Shown here piece by piece: positions 1 through 7,897 of a stretch of 64,000 nucleotides of DNA; the first letter of the stretch is position 1, and each line of letters begins with the position of its first letter. The DNA is from Kordia aestuariivivens. Its GTDB lineage: Bacteria > Bacteroidota > Bacteroidia > Flavobacteriales > Flavobacteriaceae. The position numbers were made by a program, and so were the translations under genes. The notes beneath the pieces were generated by a model, which worked only from the letters and a program-made list of their open reading frames with translations, did not search any database and was not told the DNA's origin. The DNA is taken from NCBI RefSeq assembly GCF_014397005.1, contig NZ_JACGWS010000011.1, forward strand, positions 124,001 to 188,000, read 5' to 3'.

Positions 1-49
1 TTCTACACAAGTGCAAAACGGTTTTTAATATATTTTAAGAAAGTACTAC

Positions 50-754
50 TTACTCACTCATAAAGATACTCACAACATACCAGAATAGTAACATTAACGA
101 AGCAAACAATCCTAAAGATGCTGCTACATACTGCTCTTCTTCGTATTTGTGCATCATGTTCGATGTTTGGTATAAAATAGAACCTGAAGCCAATACCACC
201 ATTCCTACGCTAAACCACAATCCTAAAGTAAATCCTCCGAAAAGTGTTCCTGCGACGATCAATCCGATGGCTAAGAAACTTCCAATAGTAATGATCGATT
301 TCAGAAATGAAAAGTCTTTCTTCGTTACAAATACGATTGCTGTTAATCCTGCAAACAAAGCTAAGGTCATCACAGCAGCCTGACTTAAGATGTCTGTTTC
401 TCTAGCGCCCGATATTTCAATCGCAATATAAATTAAGGGCACAAATATAAAAGCTTCCGCAATTACATATAAGAATAAAGCGGTATGATGTACTGTTTTA
501 TCTTTCGAACCTAATGCCATTCGTTCTACATGATTGGTGACAAACATAAATCCACCAAGTACTAGAAGCCATGTCCAACCTTGGATCATTTGCAGTCCAA
601 TATTTACGATAAAGTCTACTTGTAAAAAGAGGTATTCTACTAGTACAAATAGCAATACTGCAAATGCTAAGTAGGTATATGTTTTTTTATAGAAAGCAAC
701 TCTAGCATCTTCACCCAAAGCGCTAACTGGCAATATTTGATTAAATTCATTCAT
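50..754 (-). CDS. Bax inhibitor-1/YccA family membrane protein
   Basis: A 234-residue, almost entirely hydrophobic protein with about seven membrane segments (roughly residues 27-48, 55-77, 88-112, 123-143, 150-172, 176-197 and 205-230) and a short acidic C terminus. Length and topology match the BI-1/YccA (TMBIM) family, which are inner-membrane proteins implicated in calcium leak and in protecting membrane proteins from FtsH. The N terminus is soluble and runs straight into the first membrane segment, so the ATG at 754 is a good start. No operon partner is visible; about 1 kb of repeats lies upstream. The exact biochemical role in this group is not established. Confidence 0.9.
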   Translation of the reverse strand: MNEFNQILPVSALGEDARVAFYKKTYTYLAFAVLLFVLVEYLFLQVDFIVNIGLQMIQGWTWLLVLGGFMFVTNHVERMALGSKDKTVHHTALFLYVIAEAFIFVPLIYIAIEISGARETDILSQAAVMTLALFAGLTAIVFVTKKDFSFLKSIITIGSFLAIGLIVAGTLFGGFTLGLWFSVGMVVLASGSILYQTSNMMHKYEEEQYVAASLGLFASLMLLFWYVVSIFMSE

Positions 755-870
755 TGTGTTACGGTTTTTTTAATATATATCCAAATTTACTATTTAGTTT
801 CGTCCCGTGCAATAGCCAAGTATGTAGAATGTCTGTTAATTGTTCGTTAAAGTGGTTTTTTGGTTGTTGG

Positions 871-910
871 TATGTTGGTATGTTGGTATGTTGGTATGTT
901 GGTATGTTGG
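871..910. repeat. 8-bp tandem repeat (tatgttgg x5)
   Basis: Five perfect head-to-tail copies of tatgttgg, preceded by a partial copy. They mark the left edge of the repeat-filled interval between the BI-1 gene and msrB (755-1816), which holds no credible gene. Confidence 0.95.
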
Positions 911-915
911 AAATT

Positions 916-1590
916 ACTTTTACATTTTACATTTAGCATTTTACATTTAATATTTCTTTGTTCTTTGTTTATTAGGTGTTCGGTTGTGAGTTGTGAGTTG
1001 TGAGTTGTGAGTTGTGAGTTGTGAGTTGTGAGTGAAATTAATTTTACATTTTACATTTAGCATTTTACATTTGATATTTGTTTATTCGTTATTCGATATT
1101 CAATATACTTTTACATTTTACATTTTACATTTAGCATTTAGCATTTAGCATTTATAATTTTACATTTGATATTTCTCTGTTCTTTGCTCTTTGTTCTTCA
1201 ACACACTTTTACATTTTACATTTATAATTTTACATTTGATATTTCTCTGTTCTCTGCTCTCTGTTCTCTGTTCTCTGTTCTTTGTTCTTCAACACACTTT
1301 TACATTTTACATTTAGCATTTTACATTTAGCATTTTACATTTAATATTTCTTTGTTCTTTGTTTATTCGTTATTCGGTGTTCGTTATTCGATATTCGATA
1401 TTCAATATACTTTTACATTTTACATTTTACATTTAGCATTTAGCATTTATAATTTATAATTTTACATTTGATATTTCTCTGTTCTCTGTTCTTTGTTCTT
1501 CGTTTATTCGATATTCAATATACTTTTACATTTTACATTTAGCATTTTACATTTGATATTTGTTTGTTCAAGGTTCAAAACTAAAAAAAT
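916..1590. repeat. Higher-order A/T-rich repeat array
   Basis: The interval is built from a small set of words: ttttacattttacattt, agcatttagcattt, gttctctgttctttg and gtttattcgttattcgatat. They recur in the same order several times, for example around 1036-1110, 1200-1330, 1365-1480 and 1500-1560. This is a degenerate higher-order repeat, not unique sequence. Spacers are themselves made of the same words, so it is not a CRISPR array. No ORF of plausible composition lies in it. Confidence 0.85.
983..1031. repeat. Heptamer array (gttgtga x7)
   Basis: Seven uninterrupted copies of gttgtga (49 bp), ending with a partial unit. The unit contains TGA. Because seven is not divisible by three, the array presents a stop in all three plus-strand frames. 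Two other heptamer arrays in this window (2332-2380 and 38874-38922) have different units but the same copy number. Confidence 0.95.
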
Positions 1591-1627
1591 TACATCTAAC
1601 ATTCATAATTCAATATCGTGATAAGAA

Positions 1628-1760
1628 ACGTCTTTGCGAGACGCAGTCGCGGCAATCTCACCCTCGCTATACTACACAAAGACTGCCGCGTCGCATACTC
1701 CTTGTATGCTGAGCTAAGCCGAAGTACGCAATGACGCACTGAAGAATTCTGAGCGGAGTC
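1628..1760. repeat. REP-like palindromic element
   Basis: The left arm cgtctttgcgagacg..cggcaatctc is mirrored on the right by a degenerate ctgccgcgtcgc..gcaatgacgc. Together they form an imperfect long palindrome of the 'ttgcgag / gcaatctc' type, which recurs at 2907-3006 and in decayed form at 2423-2580. Such elements are intergenic and potentially mobile or structural at RNA level. Confidence 0.75.
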
Positions 1761-1826
1761 GAAGACTACACATTTCCAAACTCATTAACACATTTCCAAA
1801 TTAACACATCATCAAATTGGTACATT

Positions 1827-1857
1827 GGTACATTAAACACATTCTCCGTATCTTTAC
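1827..1857 (+). promoter_or_regulatory. Candidate Bacteroidota promoter of msrB
   Basis: A TTG at 1827 is followed after 21 bp by TATCTTTA (1851-1858), close to the TTG-N19-23-TAnnTTTG consensus of Bacteroidota. Initiation about 7 bp downstream would fall just before the ATG at 1877 and would exclude the upstream in-frame ATG at 1817. Confidence 0.45.
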
Positions 1858-1876
1858 ACCACAAAAAAAAAGAACG

Positions 1877-2320
1877 ATGCTTACTTGGAAAGATATTATT
1901 CACCTCGCAACAAAAGGCAACAACAAACCTGATAGACGCGTTGAGAAAACAGAAGCCGAATGGATTGCACAGTTAACTCCTGAACAATACCGCATTACCC
2001 GCTTAAAAGGTACCGAACGTGCTTTTTCGGGTGAACATTGCAGTCGCTATGATCCGGGTGTGTATGAATGCGTATGCTGCAATACACCTTTGTTTGATTC
2101 TAATTTAAAGTTTGAATCCAGTAGTGGTTGGCCAAGTTTTACCGAGCCTGTAAAGGAGAATGTAATTGATTATATTAAAGATACCACATACGGCATGGTT
2201 CGCGTAGAAGTGACCTGCAGTACCTGCGATGCGCATTTAGGACACGTATTCCCAGATGGACCAGAACCAAGTGGTTTGCGTTTTTGTATTAATTCGGAGT
2301 CGTTGGTGTTGGGGGAATAG
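1877..2320 (+). CDS. msrB: Peptide-methionine (R)-S-oxide reductase MsrB
   Basis: MsrB reduces methionine-R-sulfoxide in oxidised proteins back to methionine using thioredoxin. From the ATG at 1877 the protein is 147 residues, the usual single-domain length. Two zinc-binding CxxC motifs are present (Cys65/Cys68 in CVCC and Cys114/Cys117 in CSTC). The GWPSF motif (about 84-88), the CDAHLGHVF block and the catalytic Cys137 in RFCINS are all intact. The reading frame is open upstream to an ATG at 1817, but those 20 residues lie over the likely promoter and are not family-like. No signal peptide is seen, so a cytoplasmic enzyme is expected. A heptamer array follows closely. Confidence 0.95.
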   Translation: MLTWKDIIHLATKGNNKPDRRVEKTEAEWIAQLTPEQYRITRLKGTERAFSGEHCSRYDPGVYECVCCNTPLFDSNLKFESSSGWPSFTEPVKENVIDYIKDTTYGMVRVEVTCSTCDAHLGHVFPDGPEPSGLRFCINSESLVLGE

Positions 2321-2331
2321 ATTCTTGGGTA

Positions 2332-2380
2332 TTAGGTGTTAGGTGTTAGGTGTTAGGTGTTAGGTGTTAGGTGTTAGGTG
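2332..2380. repeat. Heptamer array (ttaggtg x7)
   Basis: Exactly seven copies of ttaggtg (49 bp) begin 11 bp after the msrB stop. The flanking bases on both sides break the period. The unit carries TAG, so all three plus frames are closed. Confidence 0.95.
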
Positions 2381-2422
2381 AAAATACTTTTACATTTAAA
2401 ATTTAGCATTGTAATAAGAATA

Positions 2423-2580
2423 TCATTGCGAATAATTCTCCTTTACGTTATTGCGAACATTATTGAAGTCAAAATATATTTTGATTGAAGATACCATGCG
2501 AAGCTATGAAGCAATCTCATTCTCGTAAAACCAGAAACAAGTTGCCATGTCGCGTACTCATCGAACTGACGAAAAATTAT
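2423..2580. repeat. Degenerate REP-like element, left of the GIY-YIG gene
   Basis: Fragments cattgcgaa, ttattgcgaac, gaagcaatctc and ttgccatgtcgcg are in the same order as the better preserved element on the other side of the GIY-YIG gene (2907-3006). It reads as an eroded copy of the same palindrome. Confidence 0.55.
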
Positions 2581-2593
2581 TATATTCGTTTTT

Positions 2594-2893
2594 ATGAAGA
2601 ATCCATGTGTCTACTTCCTAACCAATAAAAATAATACAGTCATTTATATTGGTGTGACTTCTGACCTAACTAAGAGAATATATCAACACAAATCAAAAAC
2701 ATATAAAAGTTTTACCTCTAAATATAACTGTGATATACTTGTTTATTTTGAAGAATTTCAAACAATGGATGAAGCCATCGCTAGAGAAAAACAATTAAAG
2801 GCTGGAAATAGAAAGCGTAAAGAAGAATTGATTAATCAAGAAAATCCCGAATGGAATGATTTGTCTGATGGATGGTTGTTTTATTTTGATTAA
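2594..2893 (+). CDS. Small GIY-YIG domain nuclease-like protein
   Basis: This 99-residue protein is a stand-alone GIY-YIG domain. The two tyrosine-containing strands are VYF (6-8) and YIG (18-20), the catalytic arginine is Arg28 in LTKRIYQH, and the metal-binding glutamate is Glu65 in AREKQLK. It belongs to the short single-domain branch common in Bacteroidota, often labelled endonuclease or excinuclease-like; substrate is unknown. It is flanked on both sides by REP-like palindromes, which is worth attention. The ATG at 2594 gives the standard family N terminus. Confidence 0.9.
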   Translation: MKNPCVYFLTNKNNTVIYIGVTSDLTKRIYQHKSKTYKSFTSKYNCDILVYFEEFQTMDEAIAREKQLKAGNRKRKEELINQENPEWNDLSDGWLFYFD

Positions 2894-2906
2894 TTCATTA
2901 ACGTCA

Positions 2907-3006
2907 TTGCGAGGAGTTTCGACGAAGCAATCTCAATTTCGCAATACTACAAACAGATTGCCACGTCGCTATCGCTCCTCGCAAAGACGGATCGAAAAAG
3001 CCTGAA
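2907..3006. repeat. REP-like long palindrome, right of the GIY-YIG gene
   Basis: The arm cgtcattgcgaggag..cgacgaagcaatctc and the arm gattgccacgtcgc..gctcctcgcaaagacg are imperfect reverse complements, separated by a short AT-rich centre. This is the best preserved member of the family in the window. It runs almost to the end of bshA. Confidence 0.85.
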
Positions 3007-3030
3007 TTGCGGCGATTGAGCCTGTCGAAA

Positions 3031-4158
3031 TCACGCCATCTCAAAAGCCTTCTGATAGATAAACTCATACACTGGTACAATTTTATTGATATCAAAAGCT
3101 AAGGCTTGTTCCTTTGCACCTTTTTTGAATTTTTCGAGTTCGGCGTCGTCAGTTAGTATTTTGAGTGCGTTGCGCGACATGTCTGCCACATCACCTACAT
3201 CGCTTAAATATCCTGAAACACCGTGTACATTTACTTCTGGAATTCCTCCCGTATTGCTCGATATCACTGGAACCGAAGAAATCATTGCTTCCAAGGCTGC
3301 CAATCCGAAACTTTCGGTTTCTGACGGTAATAAGAATAAGTCTGAGAAGCACAATATCTTATCAACCTCATTACTATTTCCAAAGAAAATAACTTTGTCT
3401 GTAATCCCTAATTCTTCACAGAGTAGTTCGGCTGATTCACGCTCTGGTCCTTCTCCAACCATCATCAATTTGGCAGGAATTTCTTTTTGAATTTCATTGA
3501 AGATCAATACTACATCACCAATACGTTTTACTTCTCTAAAGTTACTCACATGCGCGATGATTTTTTCATCTTCGGTTGCCATCAAACTTCGTTGACAATC
3601 CGTAAATCCGTGATCGTACTTGGTAACATCTATAAAATTGGGGACAACATCTATTTCTTTCTTAATGTCAAATAAACGCAAGGTATCTTGCTTTAAGCTT
3701 TCCGAAACCGACGTCACTACATCCGATTTGTTGATGCTAAACGTTACTGCCGATTTGTAAAACGGATGACTTCCTACCAGCGTAATGTCTGTTCCGTGCA
3801 ACGTGGTTACCATAGGAACGGTAATTCCTTCTTCTGCCAACATCTTTTTTGCCATATATCCCGCATAGGCATGTGGAATGGCATAATGTACGTGCAACAA
3901 ATCAATTTCATGGAGTTTTACCATATCGACTAGTTTGCTCGACAATGCTAATTCGTACGGTTGGTAATGAAACAATGGATATTCGGGTACATTTACTTCG
4001 TGAAAGTGCACATTTTCGCTTAACAAAGCCAAACGAACAGGCTGTTTGTAGGTTATAAAATGTATCTCGTGTCCTCTATTGGCTAAGGCAATTCCAAGTT
4101 CGGTAGCGACAACGCCACTCCCGCCAAAGGTTGGATAACATACTATTGCTATTTTCAA
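3031..4158 (-). CDS. bshA: N-acetyl-alpha-D-glucosaminyl L-malate synthase BshA
   Basis: This is the first enzyme of bacillithiol biosynthesis: a GT4 glycosyltransferase joining UDP-GlcNAc and L-malate. The 375-residue protein has the N-terminal glycine-rich loop (FGGSGVVATELG, about 11-22), HVHYAIPHA near residue 95, the LHGTDITLVG block, and the EX7E-type motif SETESFGLAALEAM followed by NTGGIPEV, all as in BshA. It starts 11 bp after the GH3/beta-lactamase gene, so the two are likely cotranscribed. The last residues overlap the edge of a repeat element. No bshB or bshC gene is in the window. Confidence 0.93.
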   Translation of the reverse strand: MKIAIVCYPTFGGSGVVATELGIALANRGHEIHFITYKQPVRLALLSENVHFHEVNVPEYPLFHYQPYELALSSKLVDMVKLHEIDLLHVHYAIPHAYAGYMAKKMLAEEGITVPMVTTLHGTDITLVGSHPFYKSAVTFSINKSDVVTSVSESLKQDTLRLFDIKKEIDVVPNFIDVTKYDHGFTDCQRSLMATEDEKIIAHVSNFREVKRIGDVVLIFNEIQKEIPAKLMMVGEGPERESAELLCEELGITDKVIFFGNSNEVDKILCFSDLFLLPSETESFGLAALEAMISSVPVISSNTGGIPEVNVHGVSGYLSDVGDVADMSRNALKILTDDAELEKFKKGAKEQALAFDINKIVPVYEFIYQKAFEMA

Positions 4159-4169
4159 ATTAGTTCAGT

Positions 4170-7085
4170 TTACTCTTCAATTGCTTCGTATATGAGCTTT
4201 TGAATTTTGGTTCGTATATCAGTTTTTATTAGTTTCCTATTCGTCATCGTCGGATAGGTTCTGTTGGATAGGAATACATACACTAGTTCTTCATCAGGAT
4301 CTGCCCATGTGTATGTTCCGGTGAATCCTGAGTGTCCAAAGCTATTCATGGAAACACATCCACAGGTTGGACCCACATCGCCCAATTGCGGTTTGTCAAA
4401 TCCTACGCCACGTCTATTGTCTTCATGACAAAAGTAACAATTATTGAATTTGGCTATGGTAGCCGCATCCAAGTATTTTTTGTCGCCATAGGTTCCGCCA
4501 TTCATATACATTTGCATTATTTTGGCAACATCATTGGCATTGCTAAACAATCCTGCGTGTCCTCCTATTCCACCTTGCATGGCAGCGCCCATATCATGAA
4601 CGTACCCTTGCACAGTTTGGTTTCGATAGTAGTCGTCCACTTCTGATGGAACTATCATTTTTTTTGAAAATTTTTCTAACGGATTGTAGGTTGTGTTGTG
4701 CGCGCCCAAGGATTTGTAAAAATATTGTTGGGTAAGCGTATTCAAATCCAATTTGAGTGTTGTTTCTATATATTCTTTTAAGATGTAAAAAGGCAAGTCG
4801 CTGTACTTATAACGAAGGCGTTCTAGTAAATCGCTGTCAATGATGCGCTGCATGATGGAATCTTTGTATTCGTTGTTCATGTAGAGCCTGTGAGCGACTT
4901 TGATATTGTAGGTTTTAGATTTTTTACTGCTGTACCACTTTTTGTCTGGCTTTTTGGTCACACTGTCCAAGGTATTGATGTAGAAAGGAATCCAAGGTTT
5001 GAGACGTGCGTAATGCGATAGTATTTCGATCACTTTTATGGTATCTTTATTGGTACCTTTGAATTTTGGTAAGAGTGTTGCCAATTCTGAGTTCAAAGCT
5101 AGTTTTTTGTTTTCTTCTAGTTTCATGACCAATGGCAGCGTTGCCAATATTTTAGTCATAGAAGCAATATCGTAAATGTCATTGTCTTTTACTTTGCGCT
5201 TTTTCTTGTAGGTATGATACCCAAAGTTTTTATTGTAAATGATTTTTCCTTTGCGCGCGATTAAAAGTTGAACACCAGGTGCCATTTTTTCTGAGATGAC
5301 TAATTCCGCTAAGGAATCAATACGGTTTAGTTTTTTGGAGTTGATTCCAACCGATTCGGGTAAATCATAGCCAAAACGTGGTAAGGTTGTGGTTTCAAAT
5401 CCTGTACCTATAGGAAATACATCTTTGATTGCTACGGGCAATTTTCCTTGTGCCTTTAATCCTCCAAAGATGATTTGCGCTGAGATTTCTTGCGAAACGT
5501 CGCTGTTTTGATACGATACTAAGATGTTATCAATGTTGGTAAAGCTTTTTACTTTTAATAGACTGTACGGACTTGCAAAGACATCTAAAATGACCGTGTT
5601 GGTACGTGCGATTTCTTGCAGCCAAACAATTTCTTTATCTGTAAATTGATACGCTTCCCTAGGCGTTGCATCCGATTTGTGAAACCCAATGATGACTGTT
5701 TTATAGGACGCTAATTTTGCTACTAACTCTGCTAAGTTTTTTTCTTTGATGACTGTCACCGAAGCGTATTTCTGTAAGGTGTTTATAAAGGTTTTCCCGT
5801 CAGCATCGCCCATGGCAACATACGCAATGGTTTGTTGGTCTAAGTTTTTGAGTGGCAGTATATTATTGGTATGTTTTACAACTGTAATGGCGTGTTTTAC
5901 CGCTTTTCGATGCAAAAGATCGTCTTTGACGGTGTATAAGTTTGCTCCGATAGAATCTACTTTTATGGCTTCAAGCGAAAACAAACCGTGCTTGAGCTTT
6001 GCTCTTAGTATGTTTTTTACTGAATATGCCAAGCGTTCTTCTTTGATGATGCCTAACATGATGGCTTCTTCAAATTTTTCTATGATGATAGGTACATTTT
6101 CTGGCAACAGTAATACATCATTCCCCGCTAAGAAAGCTGCCAATTCTATAGCGCCCACTTCTTTGTTTTGTGTGAGATTTTTTATGTTTAGCGCATCCGT
6201 AAAGATTAATCCGTTGAAACCAAGTTCATTTTTTAGTTTTTTAGTAATGATATTGTTTGATAAGGAAGCTGCTAAACCTTCTATTGGTTCAAGACTTGGC
6301 ACTTGTACGTGTCCTACCATAATTCCGCCAATGTTGTTGGCAATGAGTCCTTTATACGGAGCTATTTGTATGCTGTCAAGATAGGATTCGGAAATTACAG
6401 AAGTTGGCAATTCGTCATCCGCATTTCTATGTCTGTCGCCTACACTTGGAAAGTATTTTGCCACCGCTATGGTTCCTGTACTTTGCAATCCTTTGGCAAA
6501 TGCTGTTGCTTTGTTTGTAACATTCATGATGTCTTCTCCGTAGGAACGATTTCCAAGAATCATGTTGTCTGGTGCTATTTTCACCGTAGTTACAGGTGCA
6601 AAGTTTGCGTGTACGCCGAGTCGTTTGCTTTGTTCGCCGATGCGTTTCCCAATTTGTTCTATGATGGTATCGTTTTGAATCGCGCCAAGCATCATATTAT
6701 ATGGATAGCGGTTTGTAGAGTCGAGTTGCTTGCCCAAACCCCATTCGACATCCATAGAGATTAGCAACGGAATTTTAGAGAGTTTTTGAAATTGATTCGT
6801 CAGTGTTGCCTGTTGTGTTGGATTCCCTTGAAAAAACGTGACGCCACCCACATGGTATCTCATGATTTGTTGTTTTACACGATTGTCATGCGCTAATCCT
6901 TTGTTAGAATACGCCGCAATGGAAAATAGTTGCCCGATGCGTTCTTTGGGTGTCATATTATTATAGACACTATCGACCCATTTGTCCTGTGCTGTATCGT
7001 TTTTTGTATGGAATGGATGCGATTGTTGTGCGCCTATTATGAAAAGGGAAACGACAACAAGTACAAGTGTACTGTATTTATTCAT
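4170..7085 (-). CDS. Glycoside hydrolase family 3 / serine beta-lactamase-like fusion
   Basis: This 971-residue exported protein (signal peptide about 1-20) has two catalytic modules. Residues about 35-560 are a GH3 beta-N-acetylglucosaminidase-like domain with nucleophile candidate Asp297 (IFTDALN); the usual KHFPGHGD loop is changed to KYFPSVGD (210-217). Residues about 580-965 are a class C beta-lactamase/penicillin-binding fold with Ser642-x-x-Lys645 (ASMTK), Tyr761 in YSD rather than YSN, and HSG in place of KTG near residue 915. This fusion is known in Bacteroidota and is probably periplasmic, acting in cell-wall recycling. Whether the second module is hydrolytically active is open. It is followed 11 bp later by bshA. 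Confidence 0.9.
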   Translation of the reverse strand: MNKYSTLVLVVVSLFIIGAQQSHPFHTKNDTAQDKWVDSVYNNMTPKERIGQLFSIAAYSNKGLAHDNRVKQQIMRYHVGGVTFFQGNPTQQATLTNQFQKLSKIPLLISMDVEWGLGKQLDSTNRYPYNMMLGAIQNDTIIEQIGKRIGEQSKRLGVHANFAPVTTVKIAPDNMILGNRSYGEDIMNVTNKATAFAKGLQSTGTIAVAKYFPSVGDRHRNADDELPTSVISESYLDSIQIAPYKGLIANNIGGIMVGHVQVPSLEPIEGLAASLSNNIITKKLKNELGFNGLIFTDALNIKNLTQNKEVGAIELAAFLAGNDVLLLPENVPIIIEKFEEAIMLGIIKEERLAYSVKNILRAKLKHGLFSLEAIKVDSIGANLYTVKDDLLHRKAVKHAITVVKHTNNILPLKNLDQQTIAYVAMGDADGKTFINTLQKYASVTVIKEKNLAELVAKLASYKTVIIGFHKSDATPREAYQFTDKEIVWLQEIARTNTVILDVFASPYSLLKVKSFTNIDNILVSYQNSDVSQEISAQIIFGGLKAQGKLPVAIKDVFPIGTGFETTTLPRFGYDLPESVGINSKKLNRIDSLAELVISEKMAPGVQLLIARKGKIIYNKNFGYHTYKKKRKVKDNDIYDIASMTKILATLPLVMKLEENKKLALNSELATLLPKFKGTNKDTIKVIEILSHYARLKPWIPFYINTLDSVTKKPDKKWYSSKKSKTYNIKVAHRLYMNNEYKDSIMQRIIDSDLLERLRYKYSDLPFYILKEYIETTLKLDLNTLTQQYFYKSLGAHNTTYNPLEKFSKKMIVPSEVDDYYRNQTVQGYVHDMGAAMQGGIGGHAGLFSNANDVAKIMQMYMNGGTYGDKKYLDAATIAKFNNCYFCHEDNRRGVGFDKPQLGDVGPTCGCVSMNSFGHSGFTGTYTWADPDEELVYVFLSNRTYPTMTNRKLIKTDIRTKIQKLIYEAIEE

Positions 7086-7154
7086 AGGGTAAAATCTCTT
7101 TCATTGGTATGCTTCGAGTACCTCAGCATACAGTTACTTCAATAGTTAAAATCA

Positions 7155-7320
7155 GTCATTGCGAGAATTTTTTAAAAATTCGTGGCAATCGCTTTCATTT
7201 ATGGGAGTTCCGAAGAAAACACTTTGAGTGCCTCAGTGTTTCTTCGTCAGGCTATCCACTGTATCTTTTTGCTTGTTCTCGATACAAATTTGCTTCGCAA
7301 ATTCACTCGAACTGACGCAA
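7155..7320. repeat. Cluster of hairpin-forming intergenic repeats
   Basis: Three successive inverted repeats are visible: tcattgcgagaa..cgtggcaatc (7157-7192), cgaagaaaacac..gtgtttcttcg (about 7212-7248), and ttctcgatacaaatttg..cttcgcaaattcactcgaac (about 7275-7315). They lie upstream of the GH3 gene. Apart from the elements listed separately, the 7086-7897 interval holds no intact gene. Confidence 0.65.
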
Positions 7321-7496
7321 AAAGGATGCCGTTTCTATCCTTAACTCGAATATAGATTAAATGTAAAGACTTTCGCGCATACAAAAAAAAGTCTTGTGCT
7401 GTTTTTAACAAGAATTTTTAATGTTTTGATTTTAATGTTTCTTAAAACGTATGAACCAACCGCAGAAATGGATTTAAAAACACACTTTATTGCATA

Positions 7497-7636
7497 AAAA
7501 AAGAGACAATCTGAAAAGTTTTAGAAGGCGTCATTCTGGACTTGATTCAGAATCTCATTACACTGATTTTCAATGATGATGAGAAACCGAATCAAGTTCG
7601 GTTTGACGAAATTTTGACTTTTAGACAGCCTCTTTT
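7497..7636. mobile_element. MITE-like element, copy 1
   Basis: About 140 bp bounded by imperfect terminal inverted repeats (aaaagagacaatctgaaaag left, cttttagacagcctctttt right). An internal block, attcagaatctcatta..aaccgaatcaagttcggttt, is similar in inverted orientation to the element at 31712-31830. No ORF. The ends resemble those of IS-derived non-autonomous elements; no target duplication could be confirmed by eye. Confidence 0.6.
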
Positions 7637-7645
7637 AAAGTTTAA

Positions 7646-7792
7646 TTAATTATTCCGATTATAAATCTCATCTACAACCATAAACTTATAGATTTGATAT
7701 CCACAGAATGATCCTATTGTGTTTCCACAAAGTACTCCTGTAGTTCCACCGCAGTCATTGGTTTCAAAACAAACATCTGTTCCTGCATTAAA
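7646..7792 (-). pseudogene. Leaderless Cys-rich peptide core (decayed RiPP precursor)
   Basis: An open stretch of 48 codons ends in TAA and reads as a typical small-peptide core: ...DVCFETNDCGGTTGVLCGN..., with four cysteines, several Thr/Ser and Gly-Gly. It has no start codon, and an in-frame TAA lies immediately upstream. The same frame continues back to the stop of the sensor kinase gene at 7898. The leader seen in the intact peptides of this window is absent. I read it as the remnant of a precursor gene; read-through from the kinase frame is the less likely alternative. Confidence 0.45.
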
Positions 7793-7897
7793 TTAAGCGA
7801 TACAAAATAGCACATCGCTATACGTTGAATTGTCATCTTTGAAAGTATCTAATTGGATAGATACAGATGTGTACAGACAGGCTTTTGCACATAAAAC

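Noticed and set aside
754-936. 60-codon plus-strand frame running into the tatgttgg repeat
   Set aside because: The C-terminal half is only the translated repeat; no family-like sequence.
755-1600. CRISPR-like appearance of regularly recurring words between BI-1 and msrB
   Set aside because: Repeat units vary in length and the spacers consist of the same words. There is no constant 25-40 bp direct repeat with unique spacers, and no cas gene is near.
2904-3095. Minus-strand 63-codon open frame overlapping the end of bshA
   Set aside because: It lies across the REP-like palindrome and the bshA end. Its composition is that of the repeat and the overlap with bshA is antiparallel in sense; not a gene.
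5746-6384. 212-codon open frame on the plus strand inside the GH3 gene
   Set aside because: Antisense shadow of a strongly supported gene; residue composition (Ser, Phe, Met rich) is typical of antisense frames.
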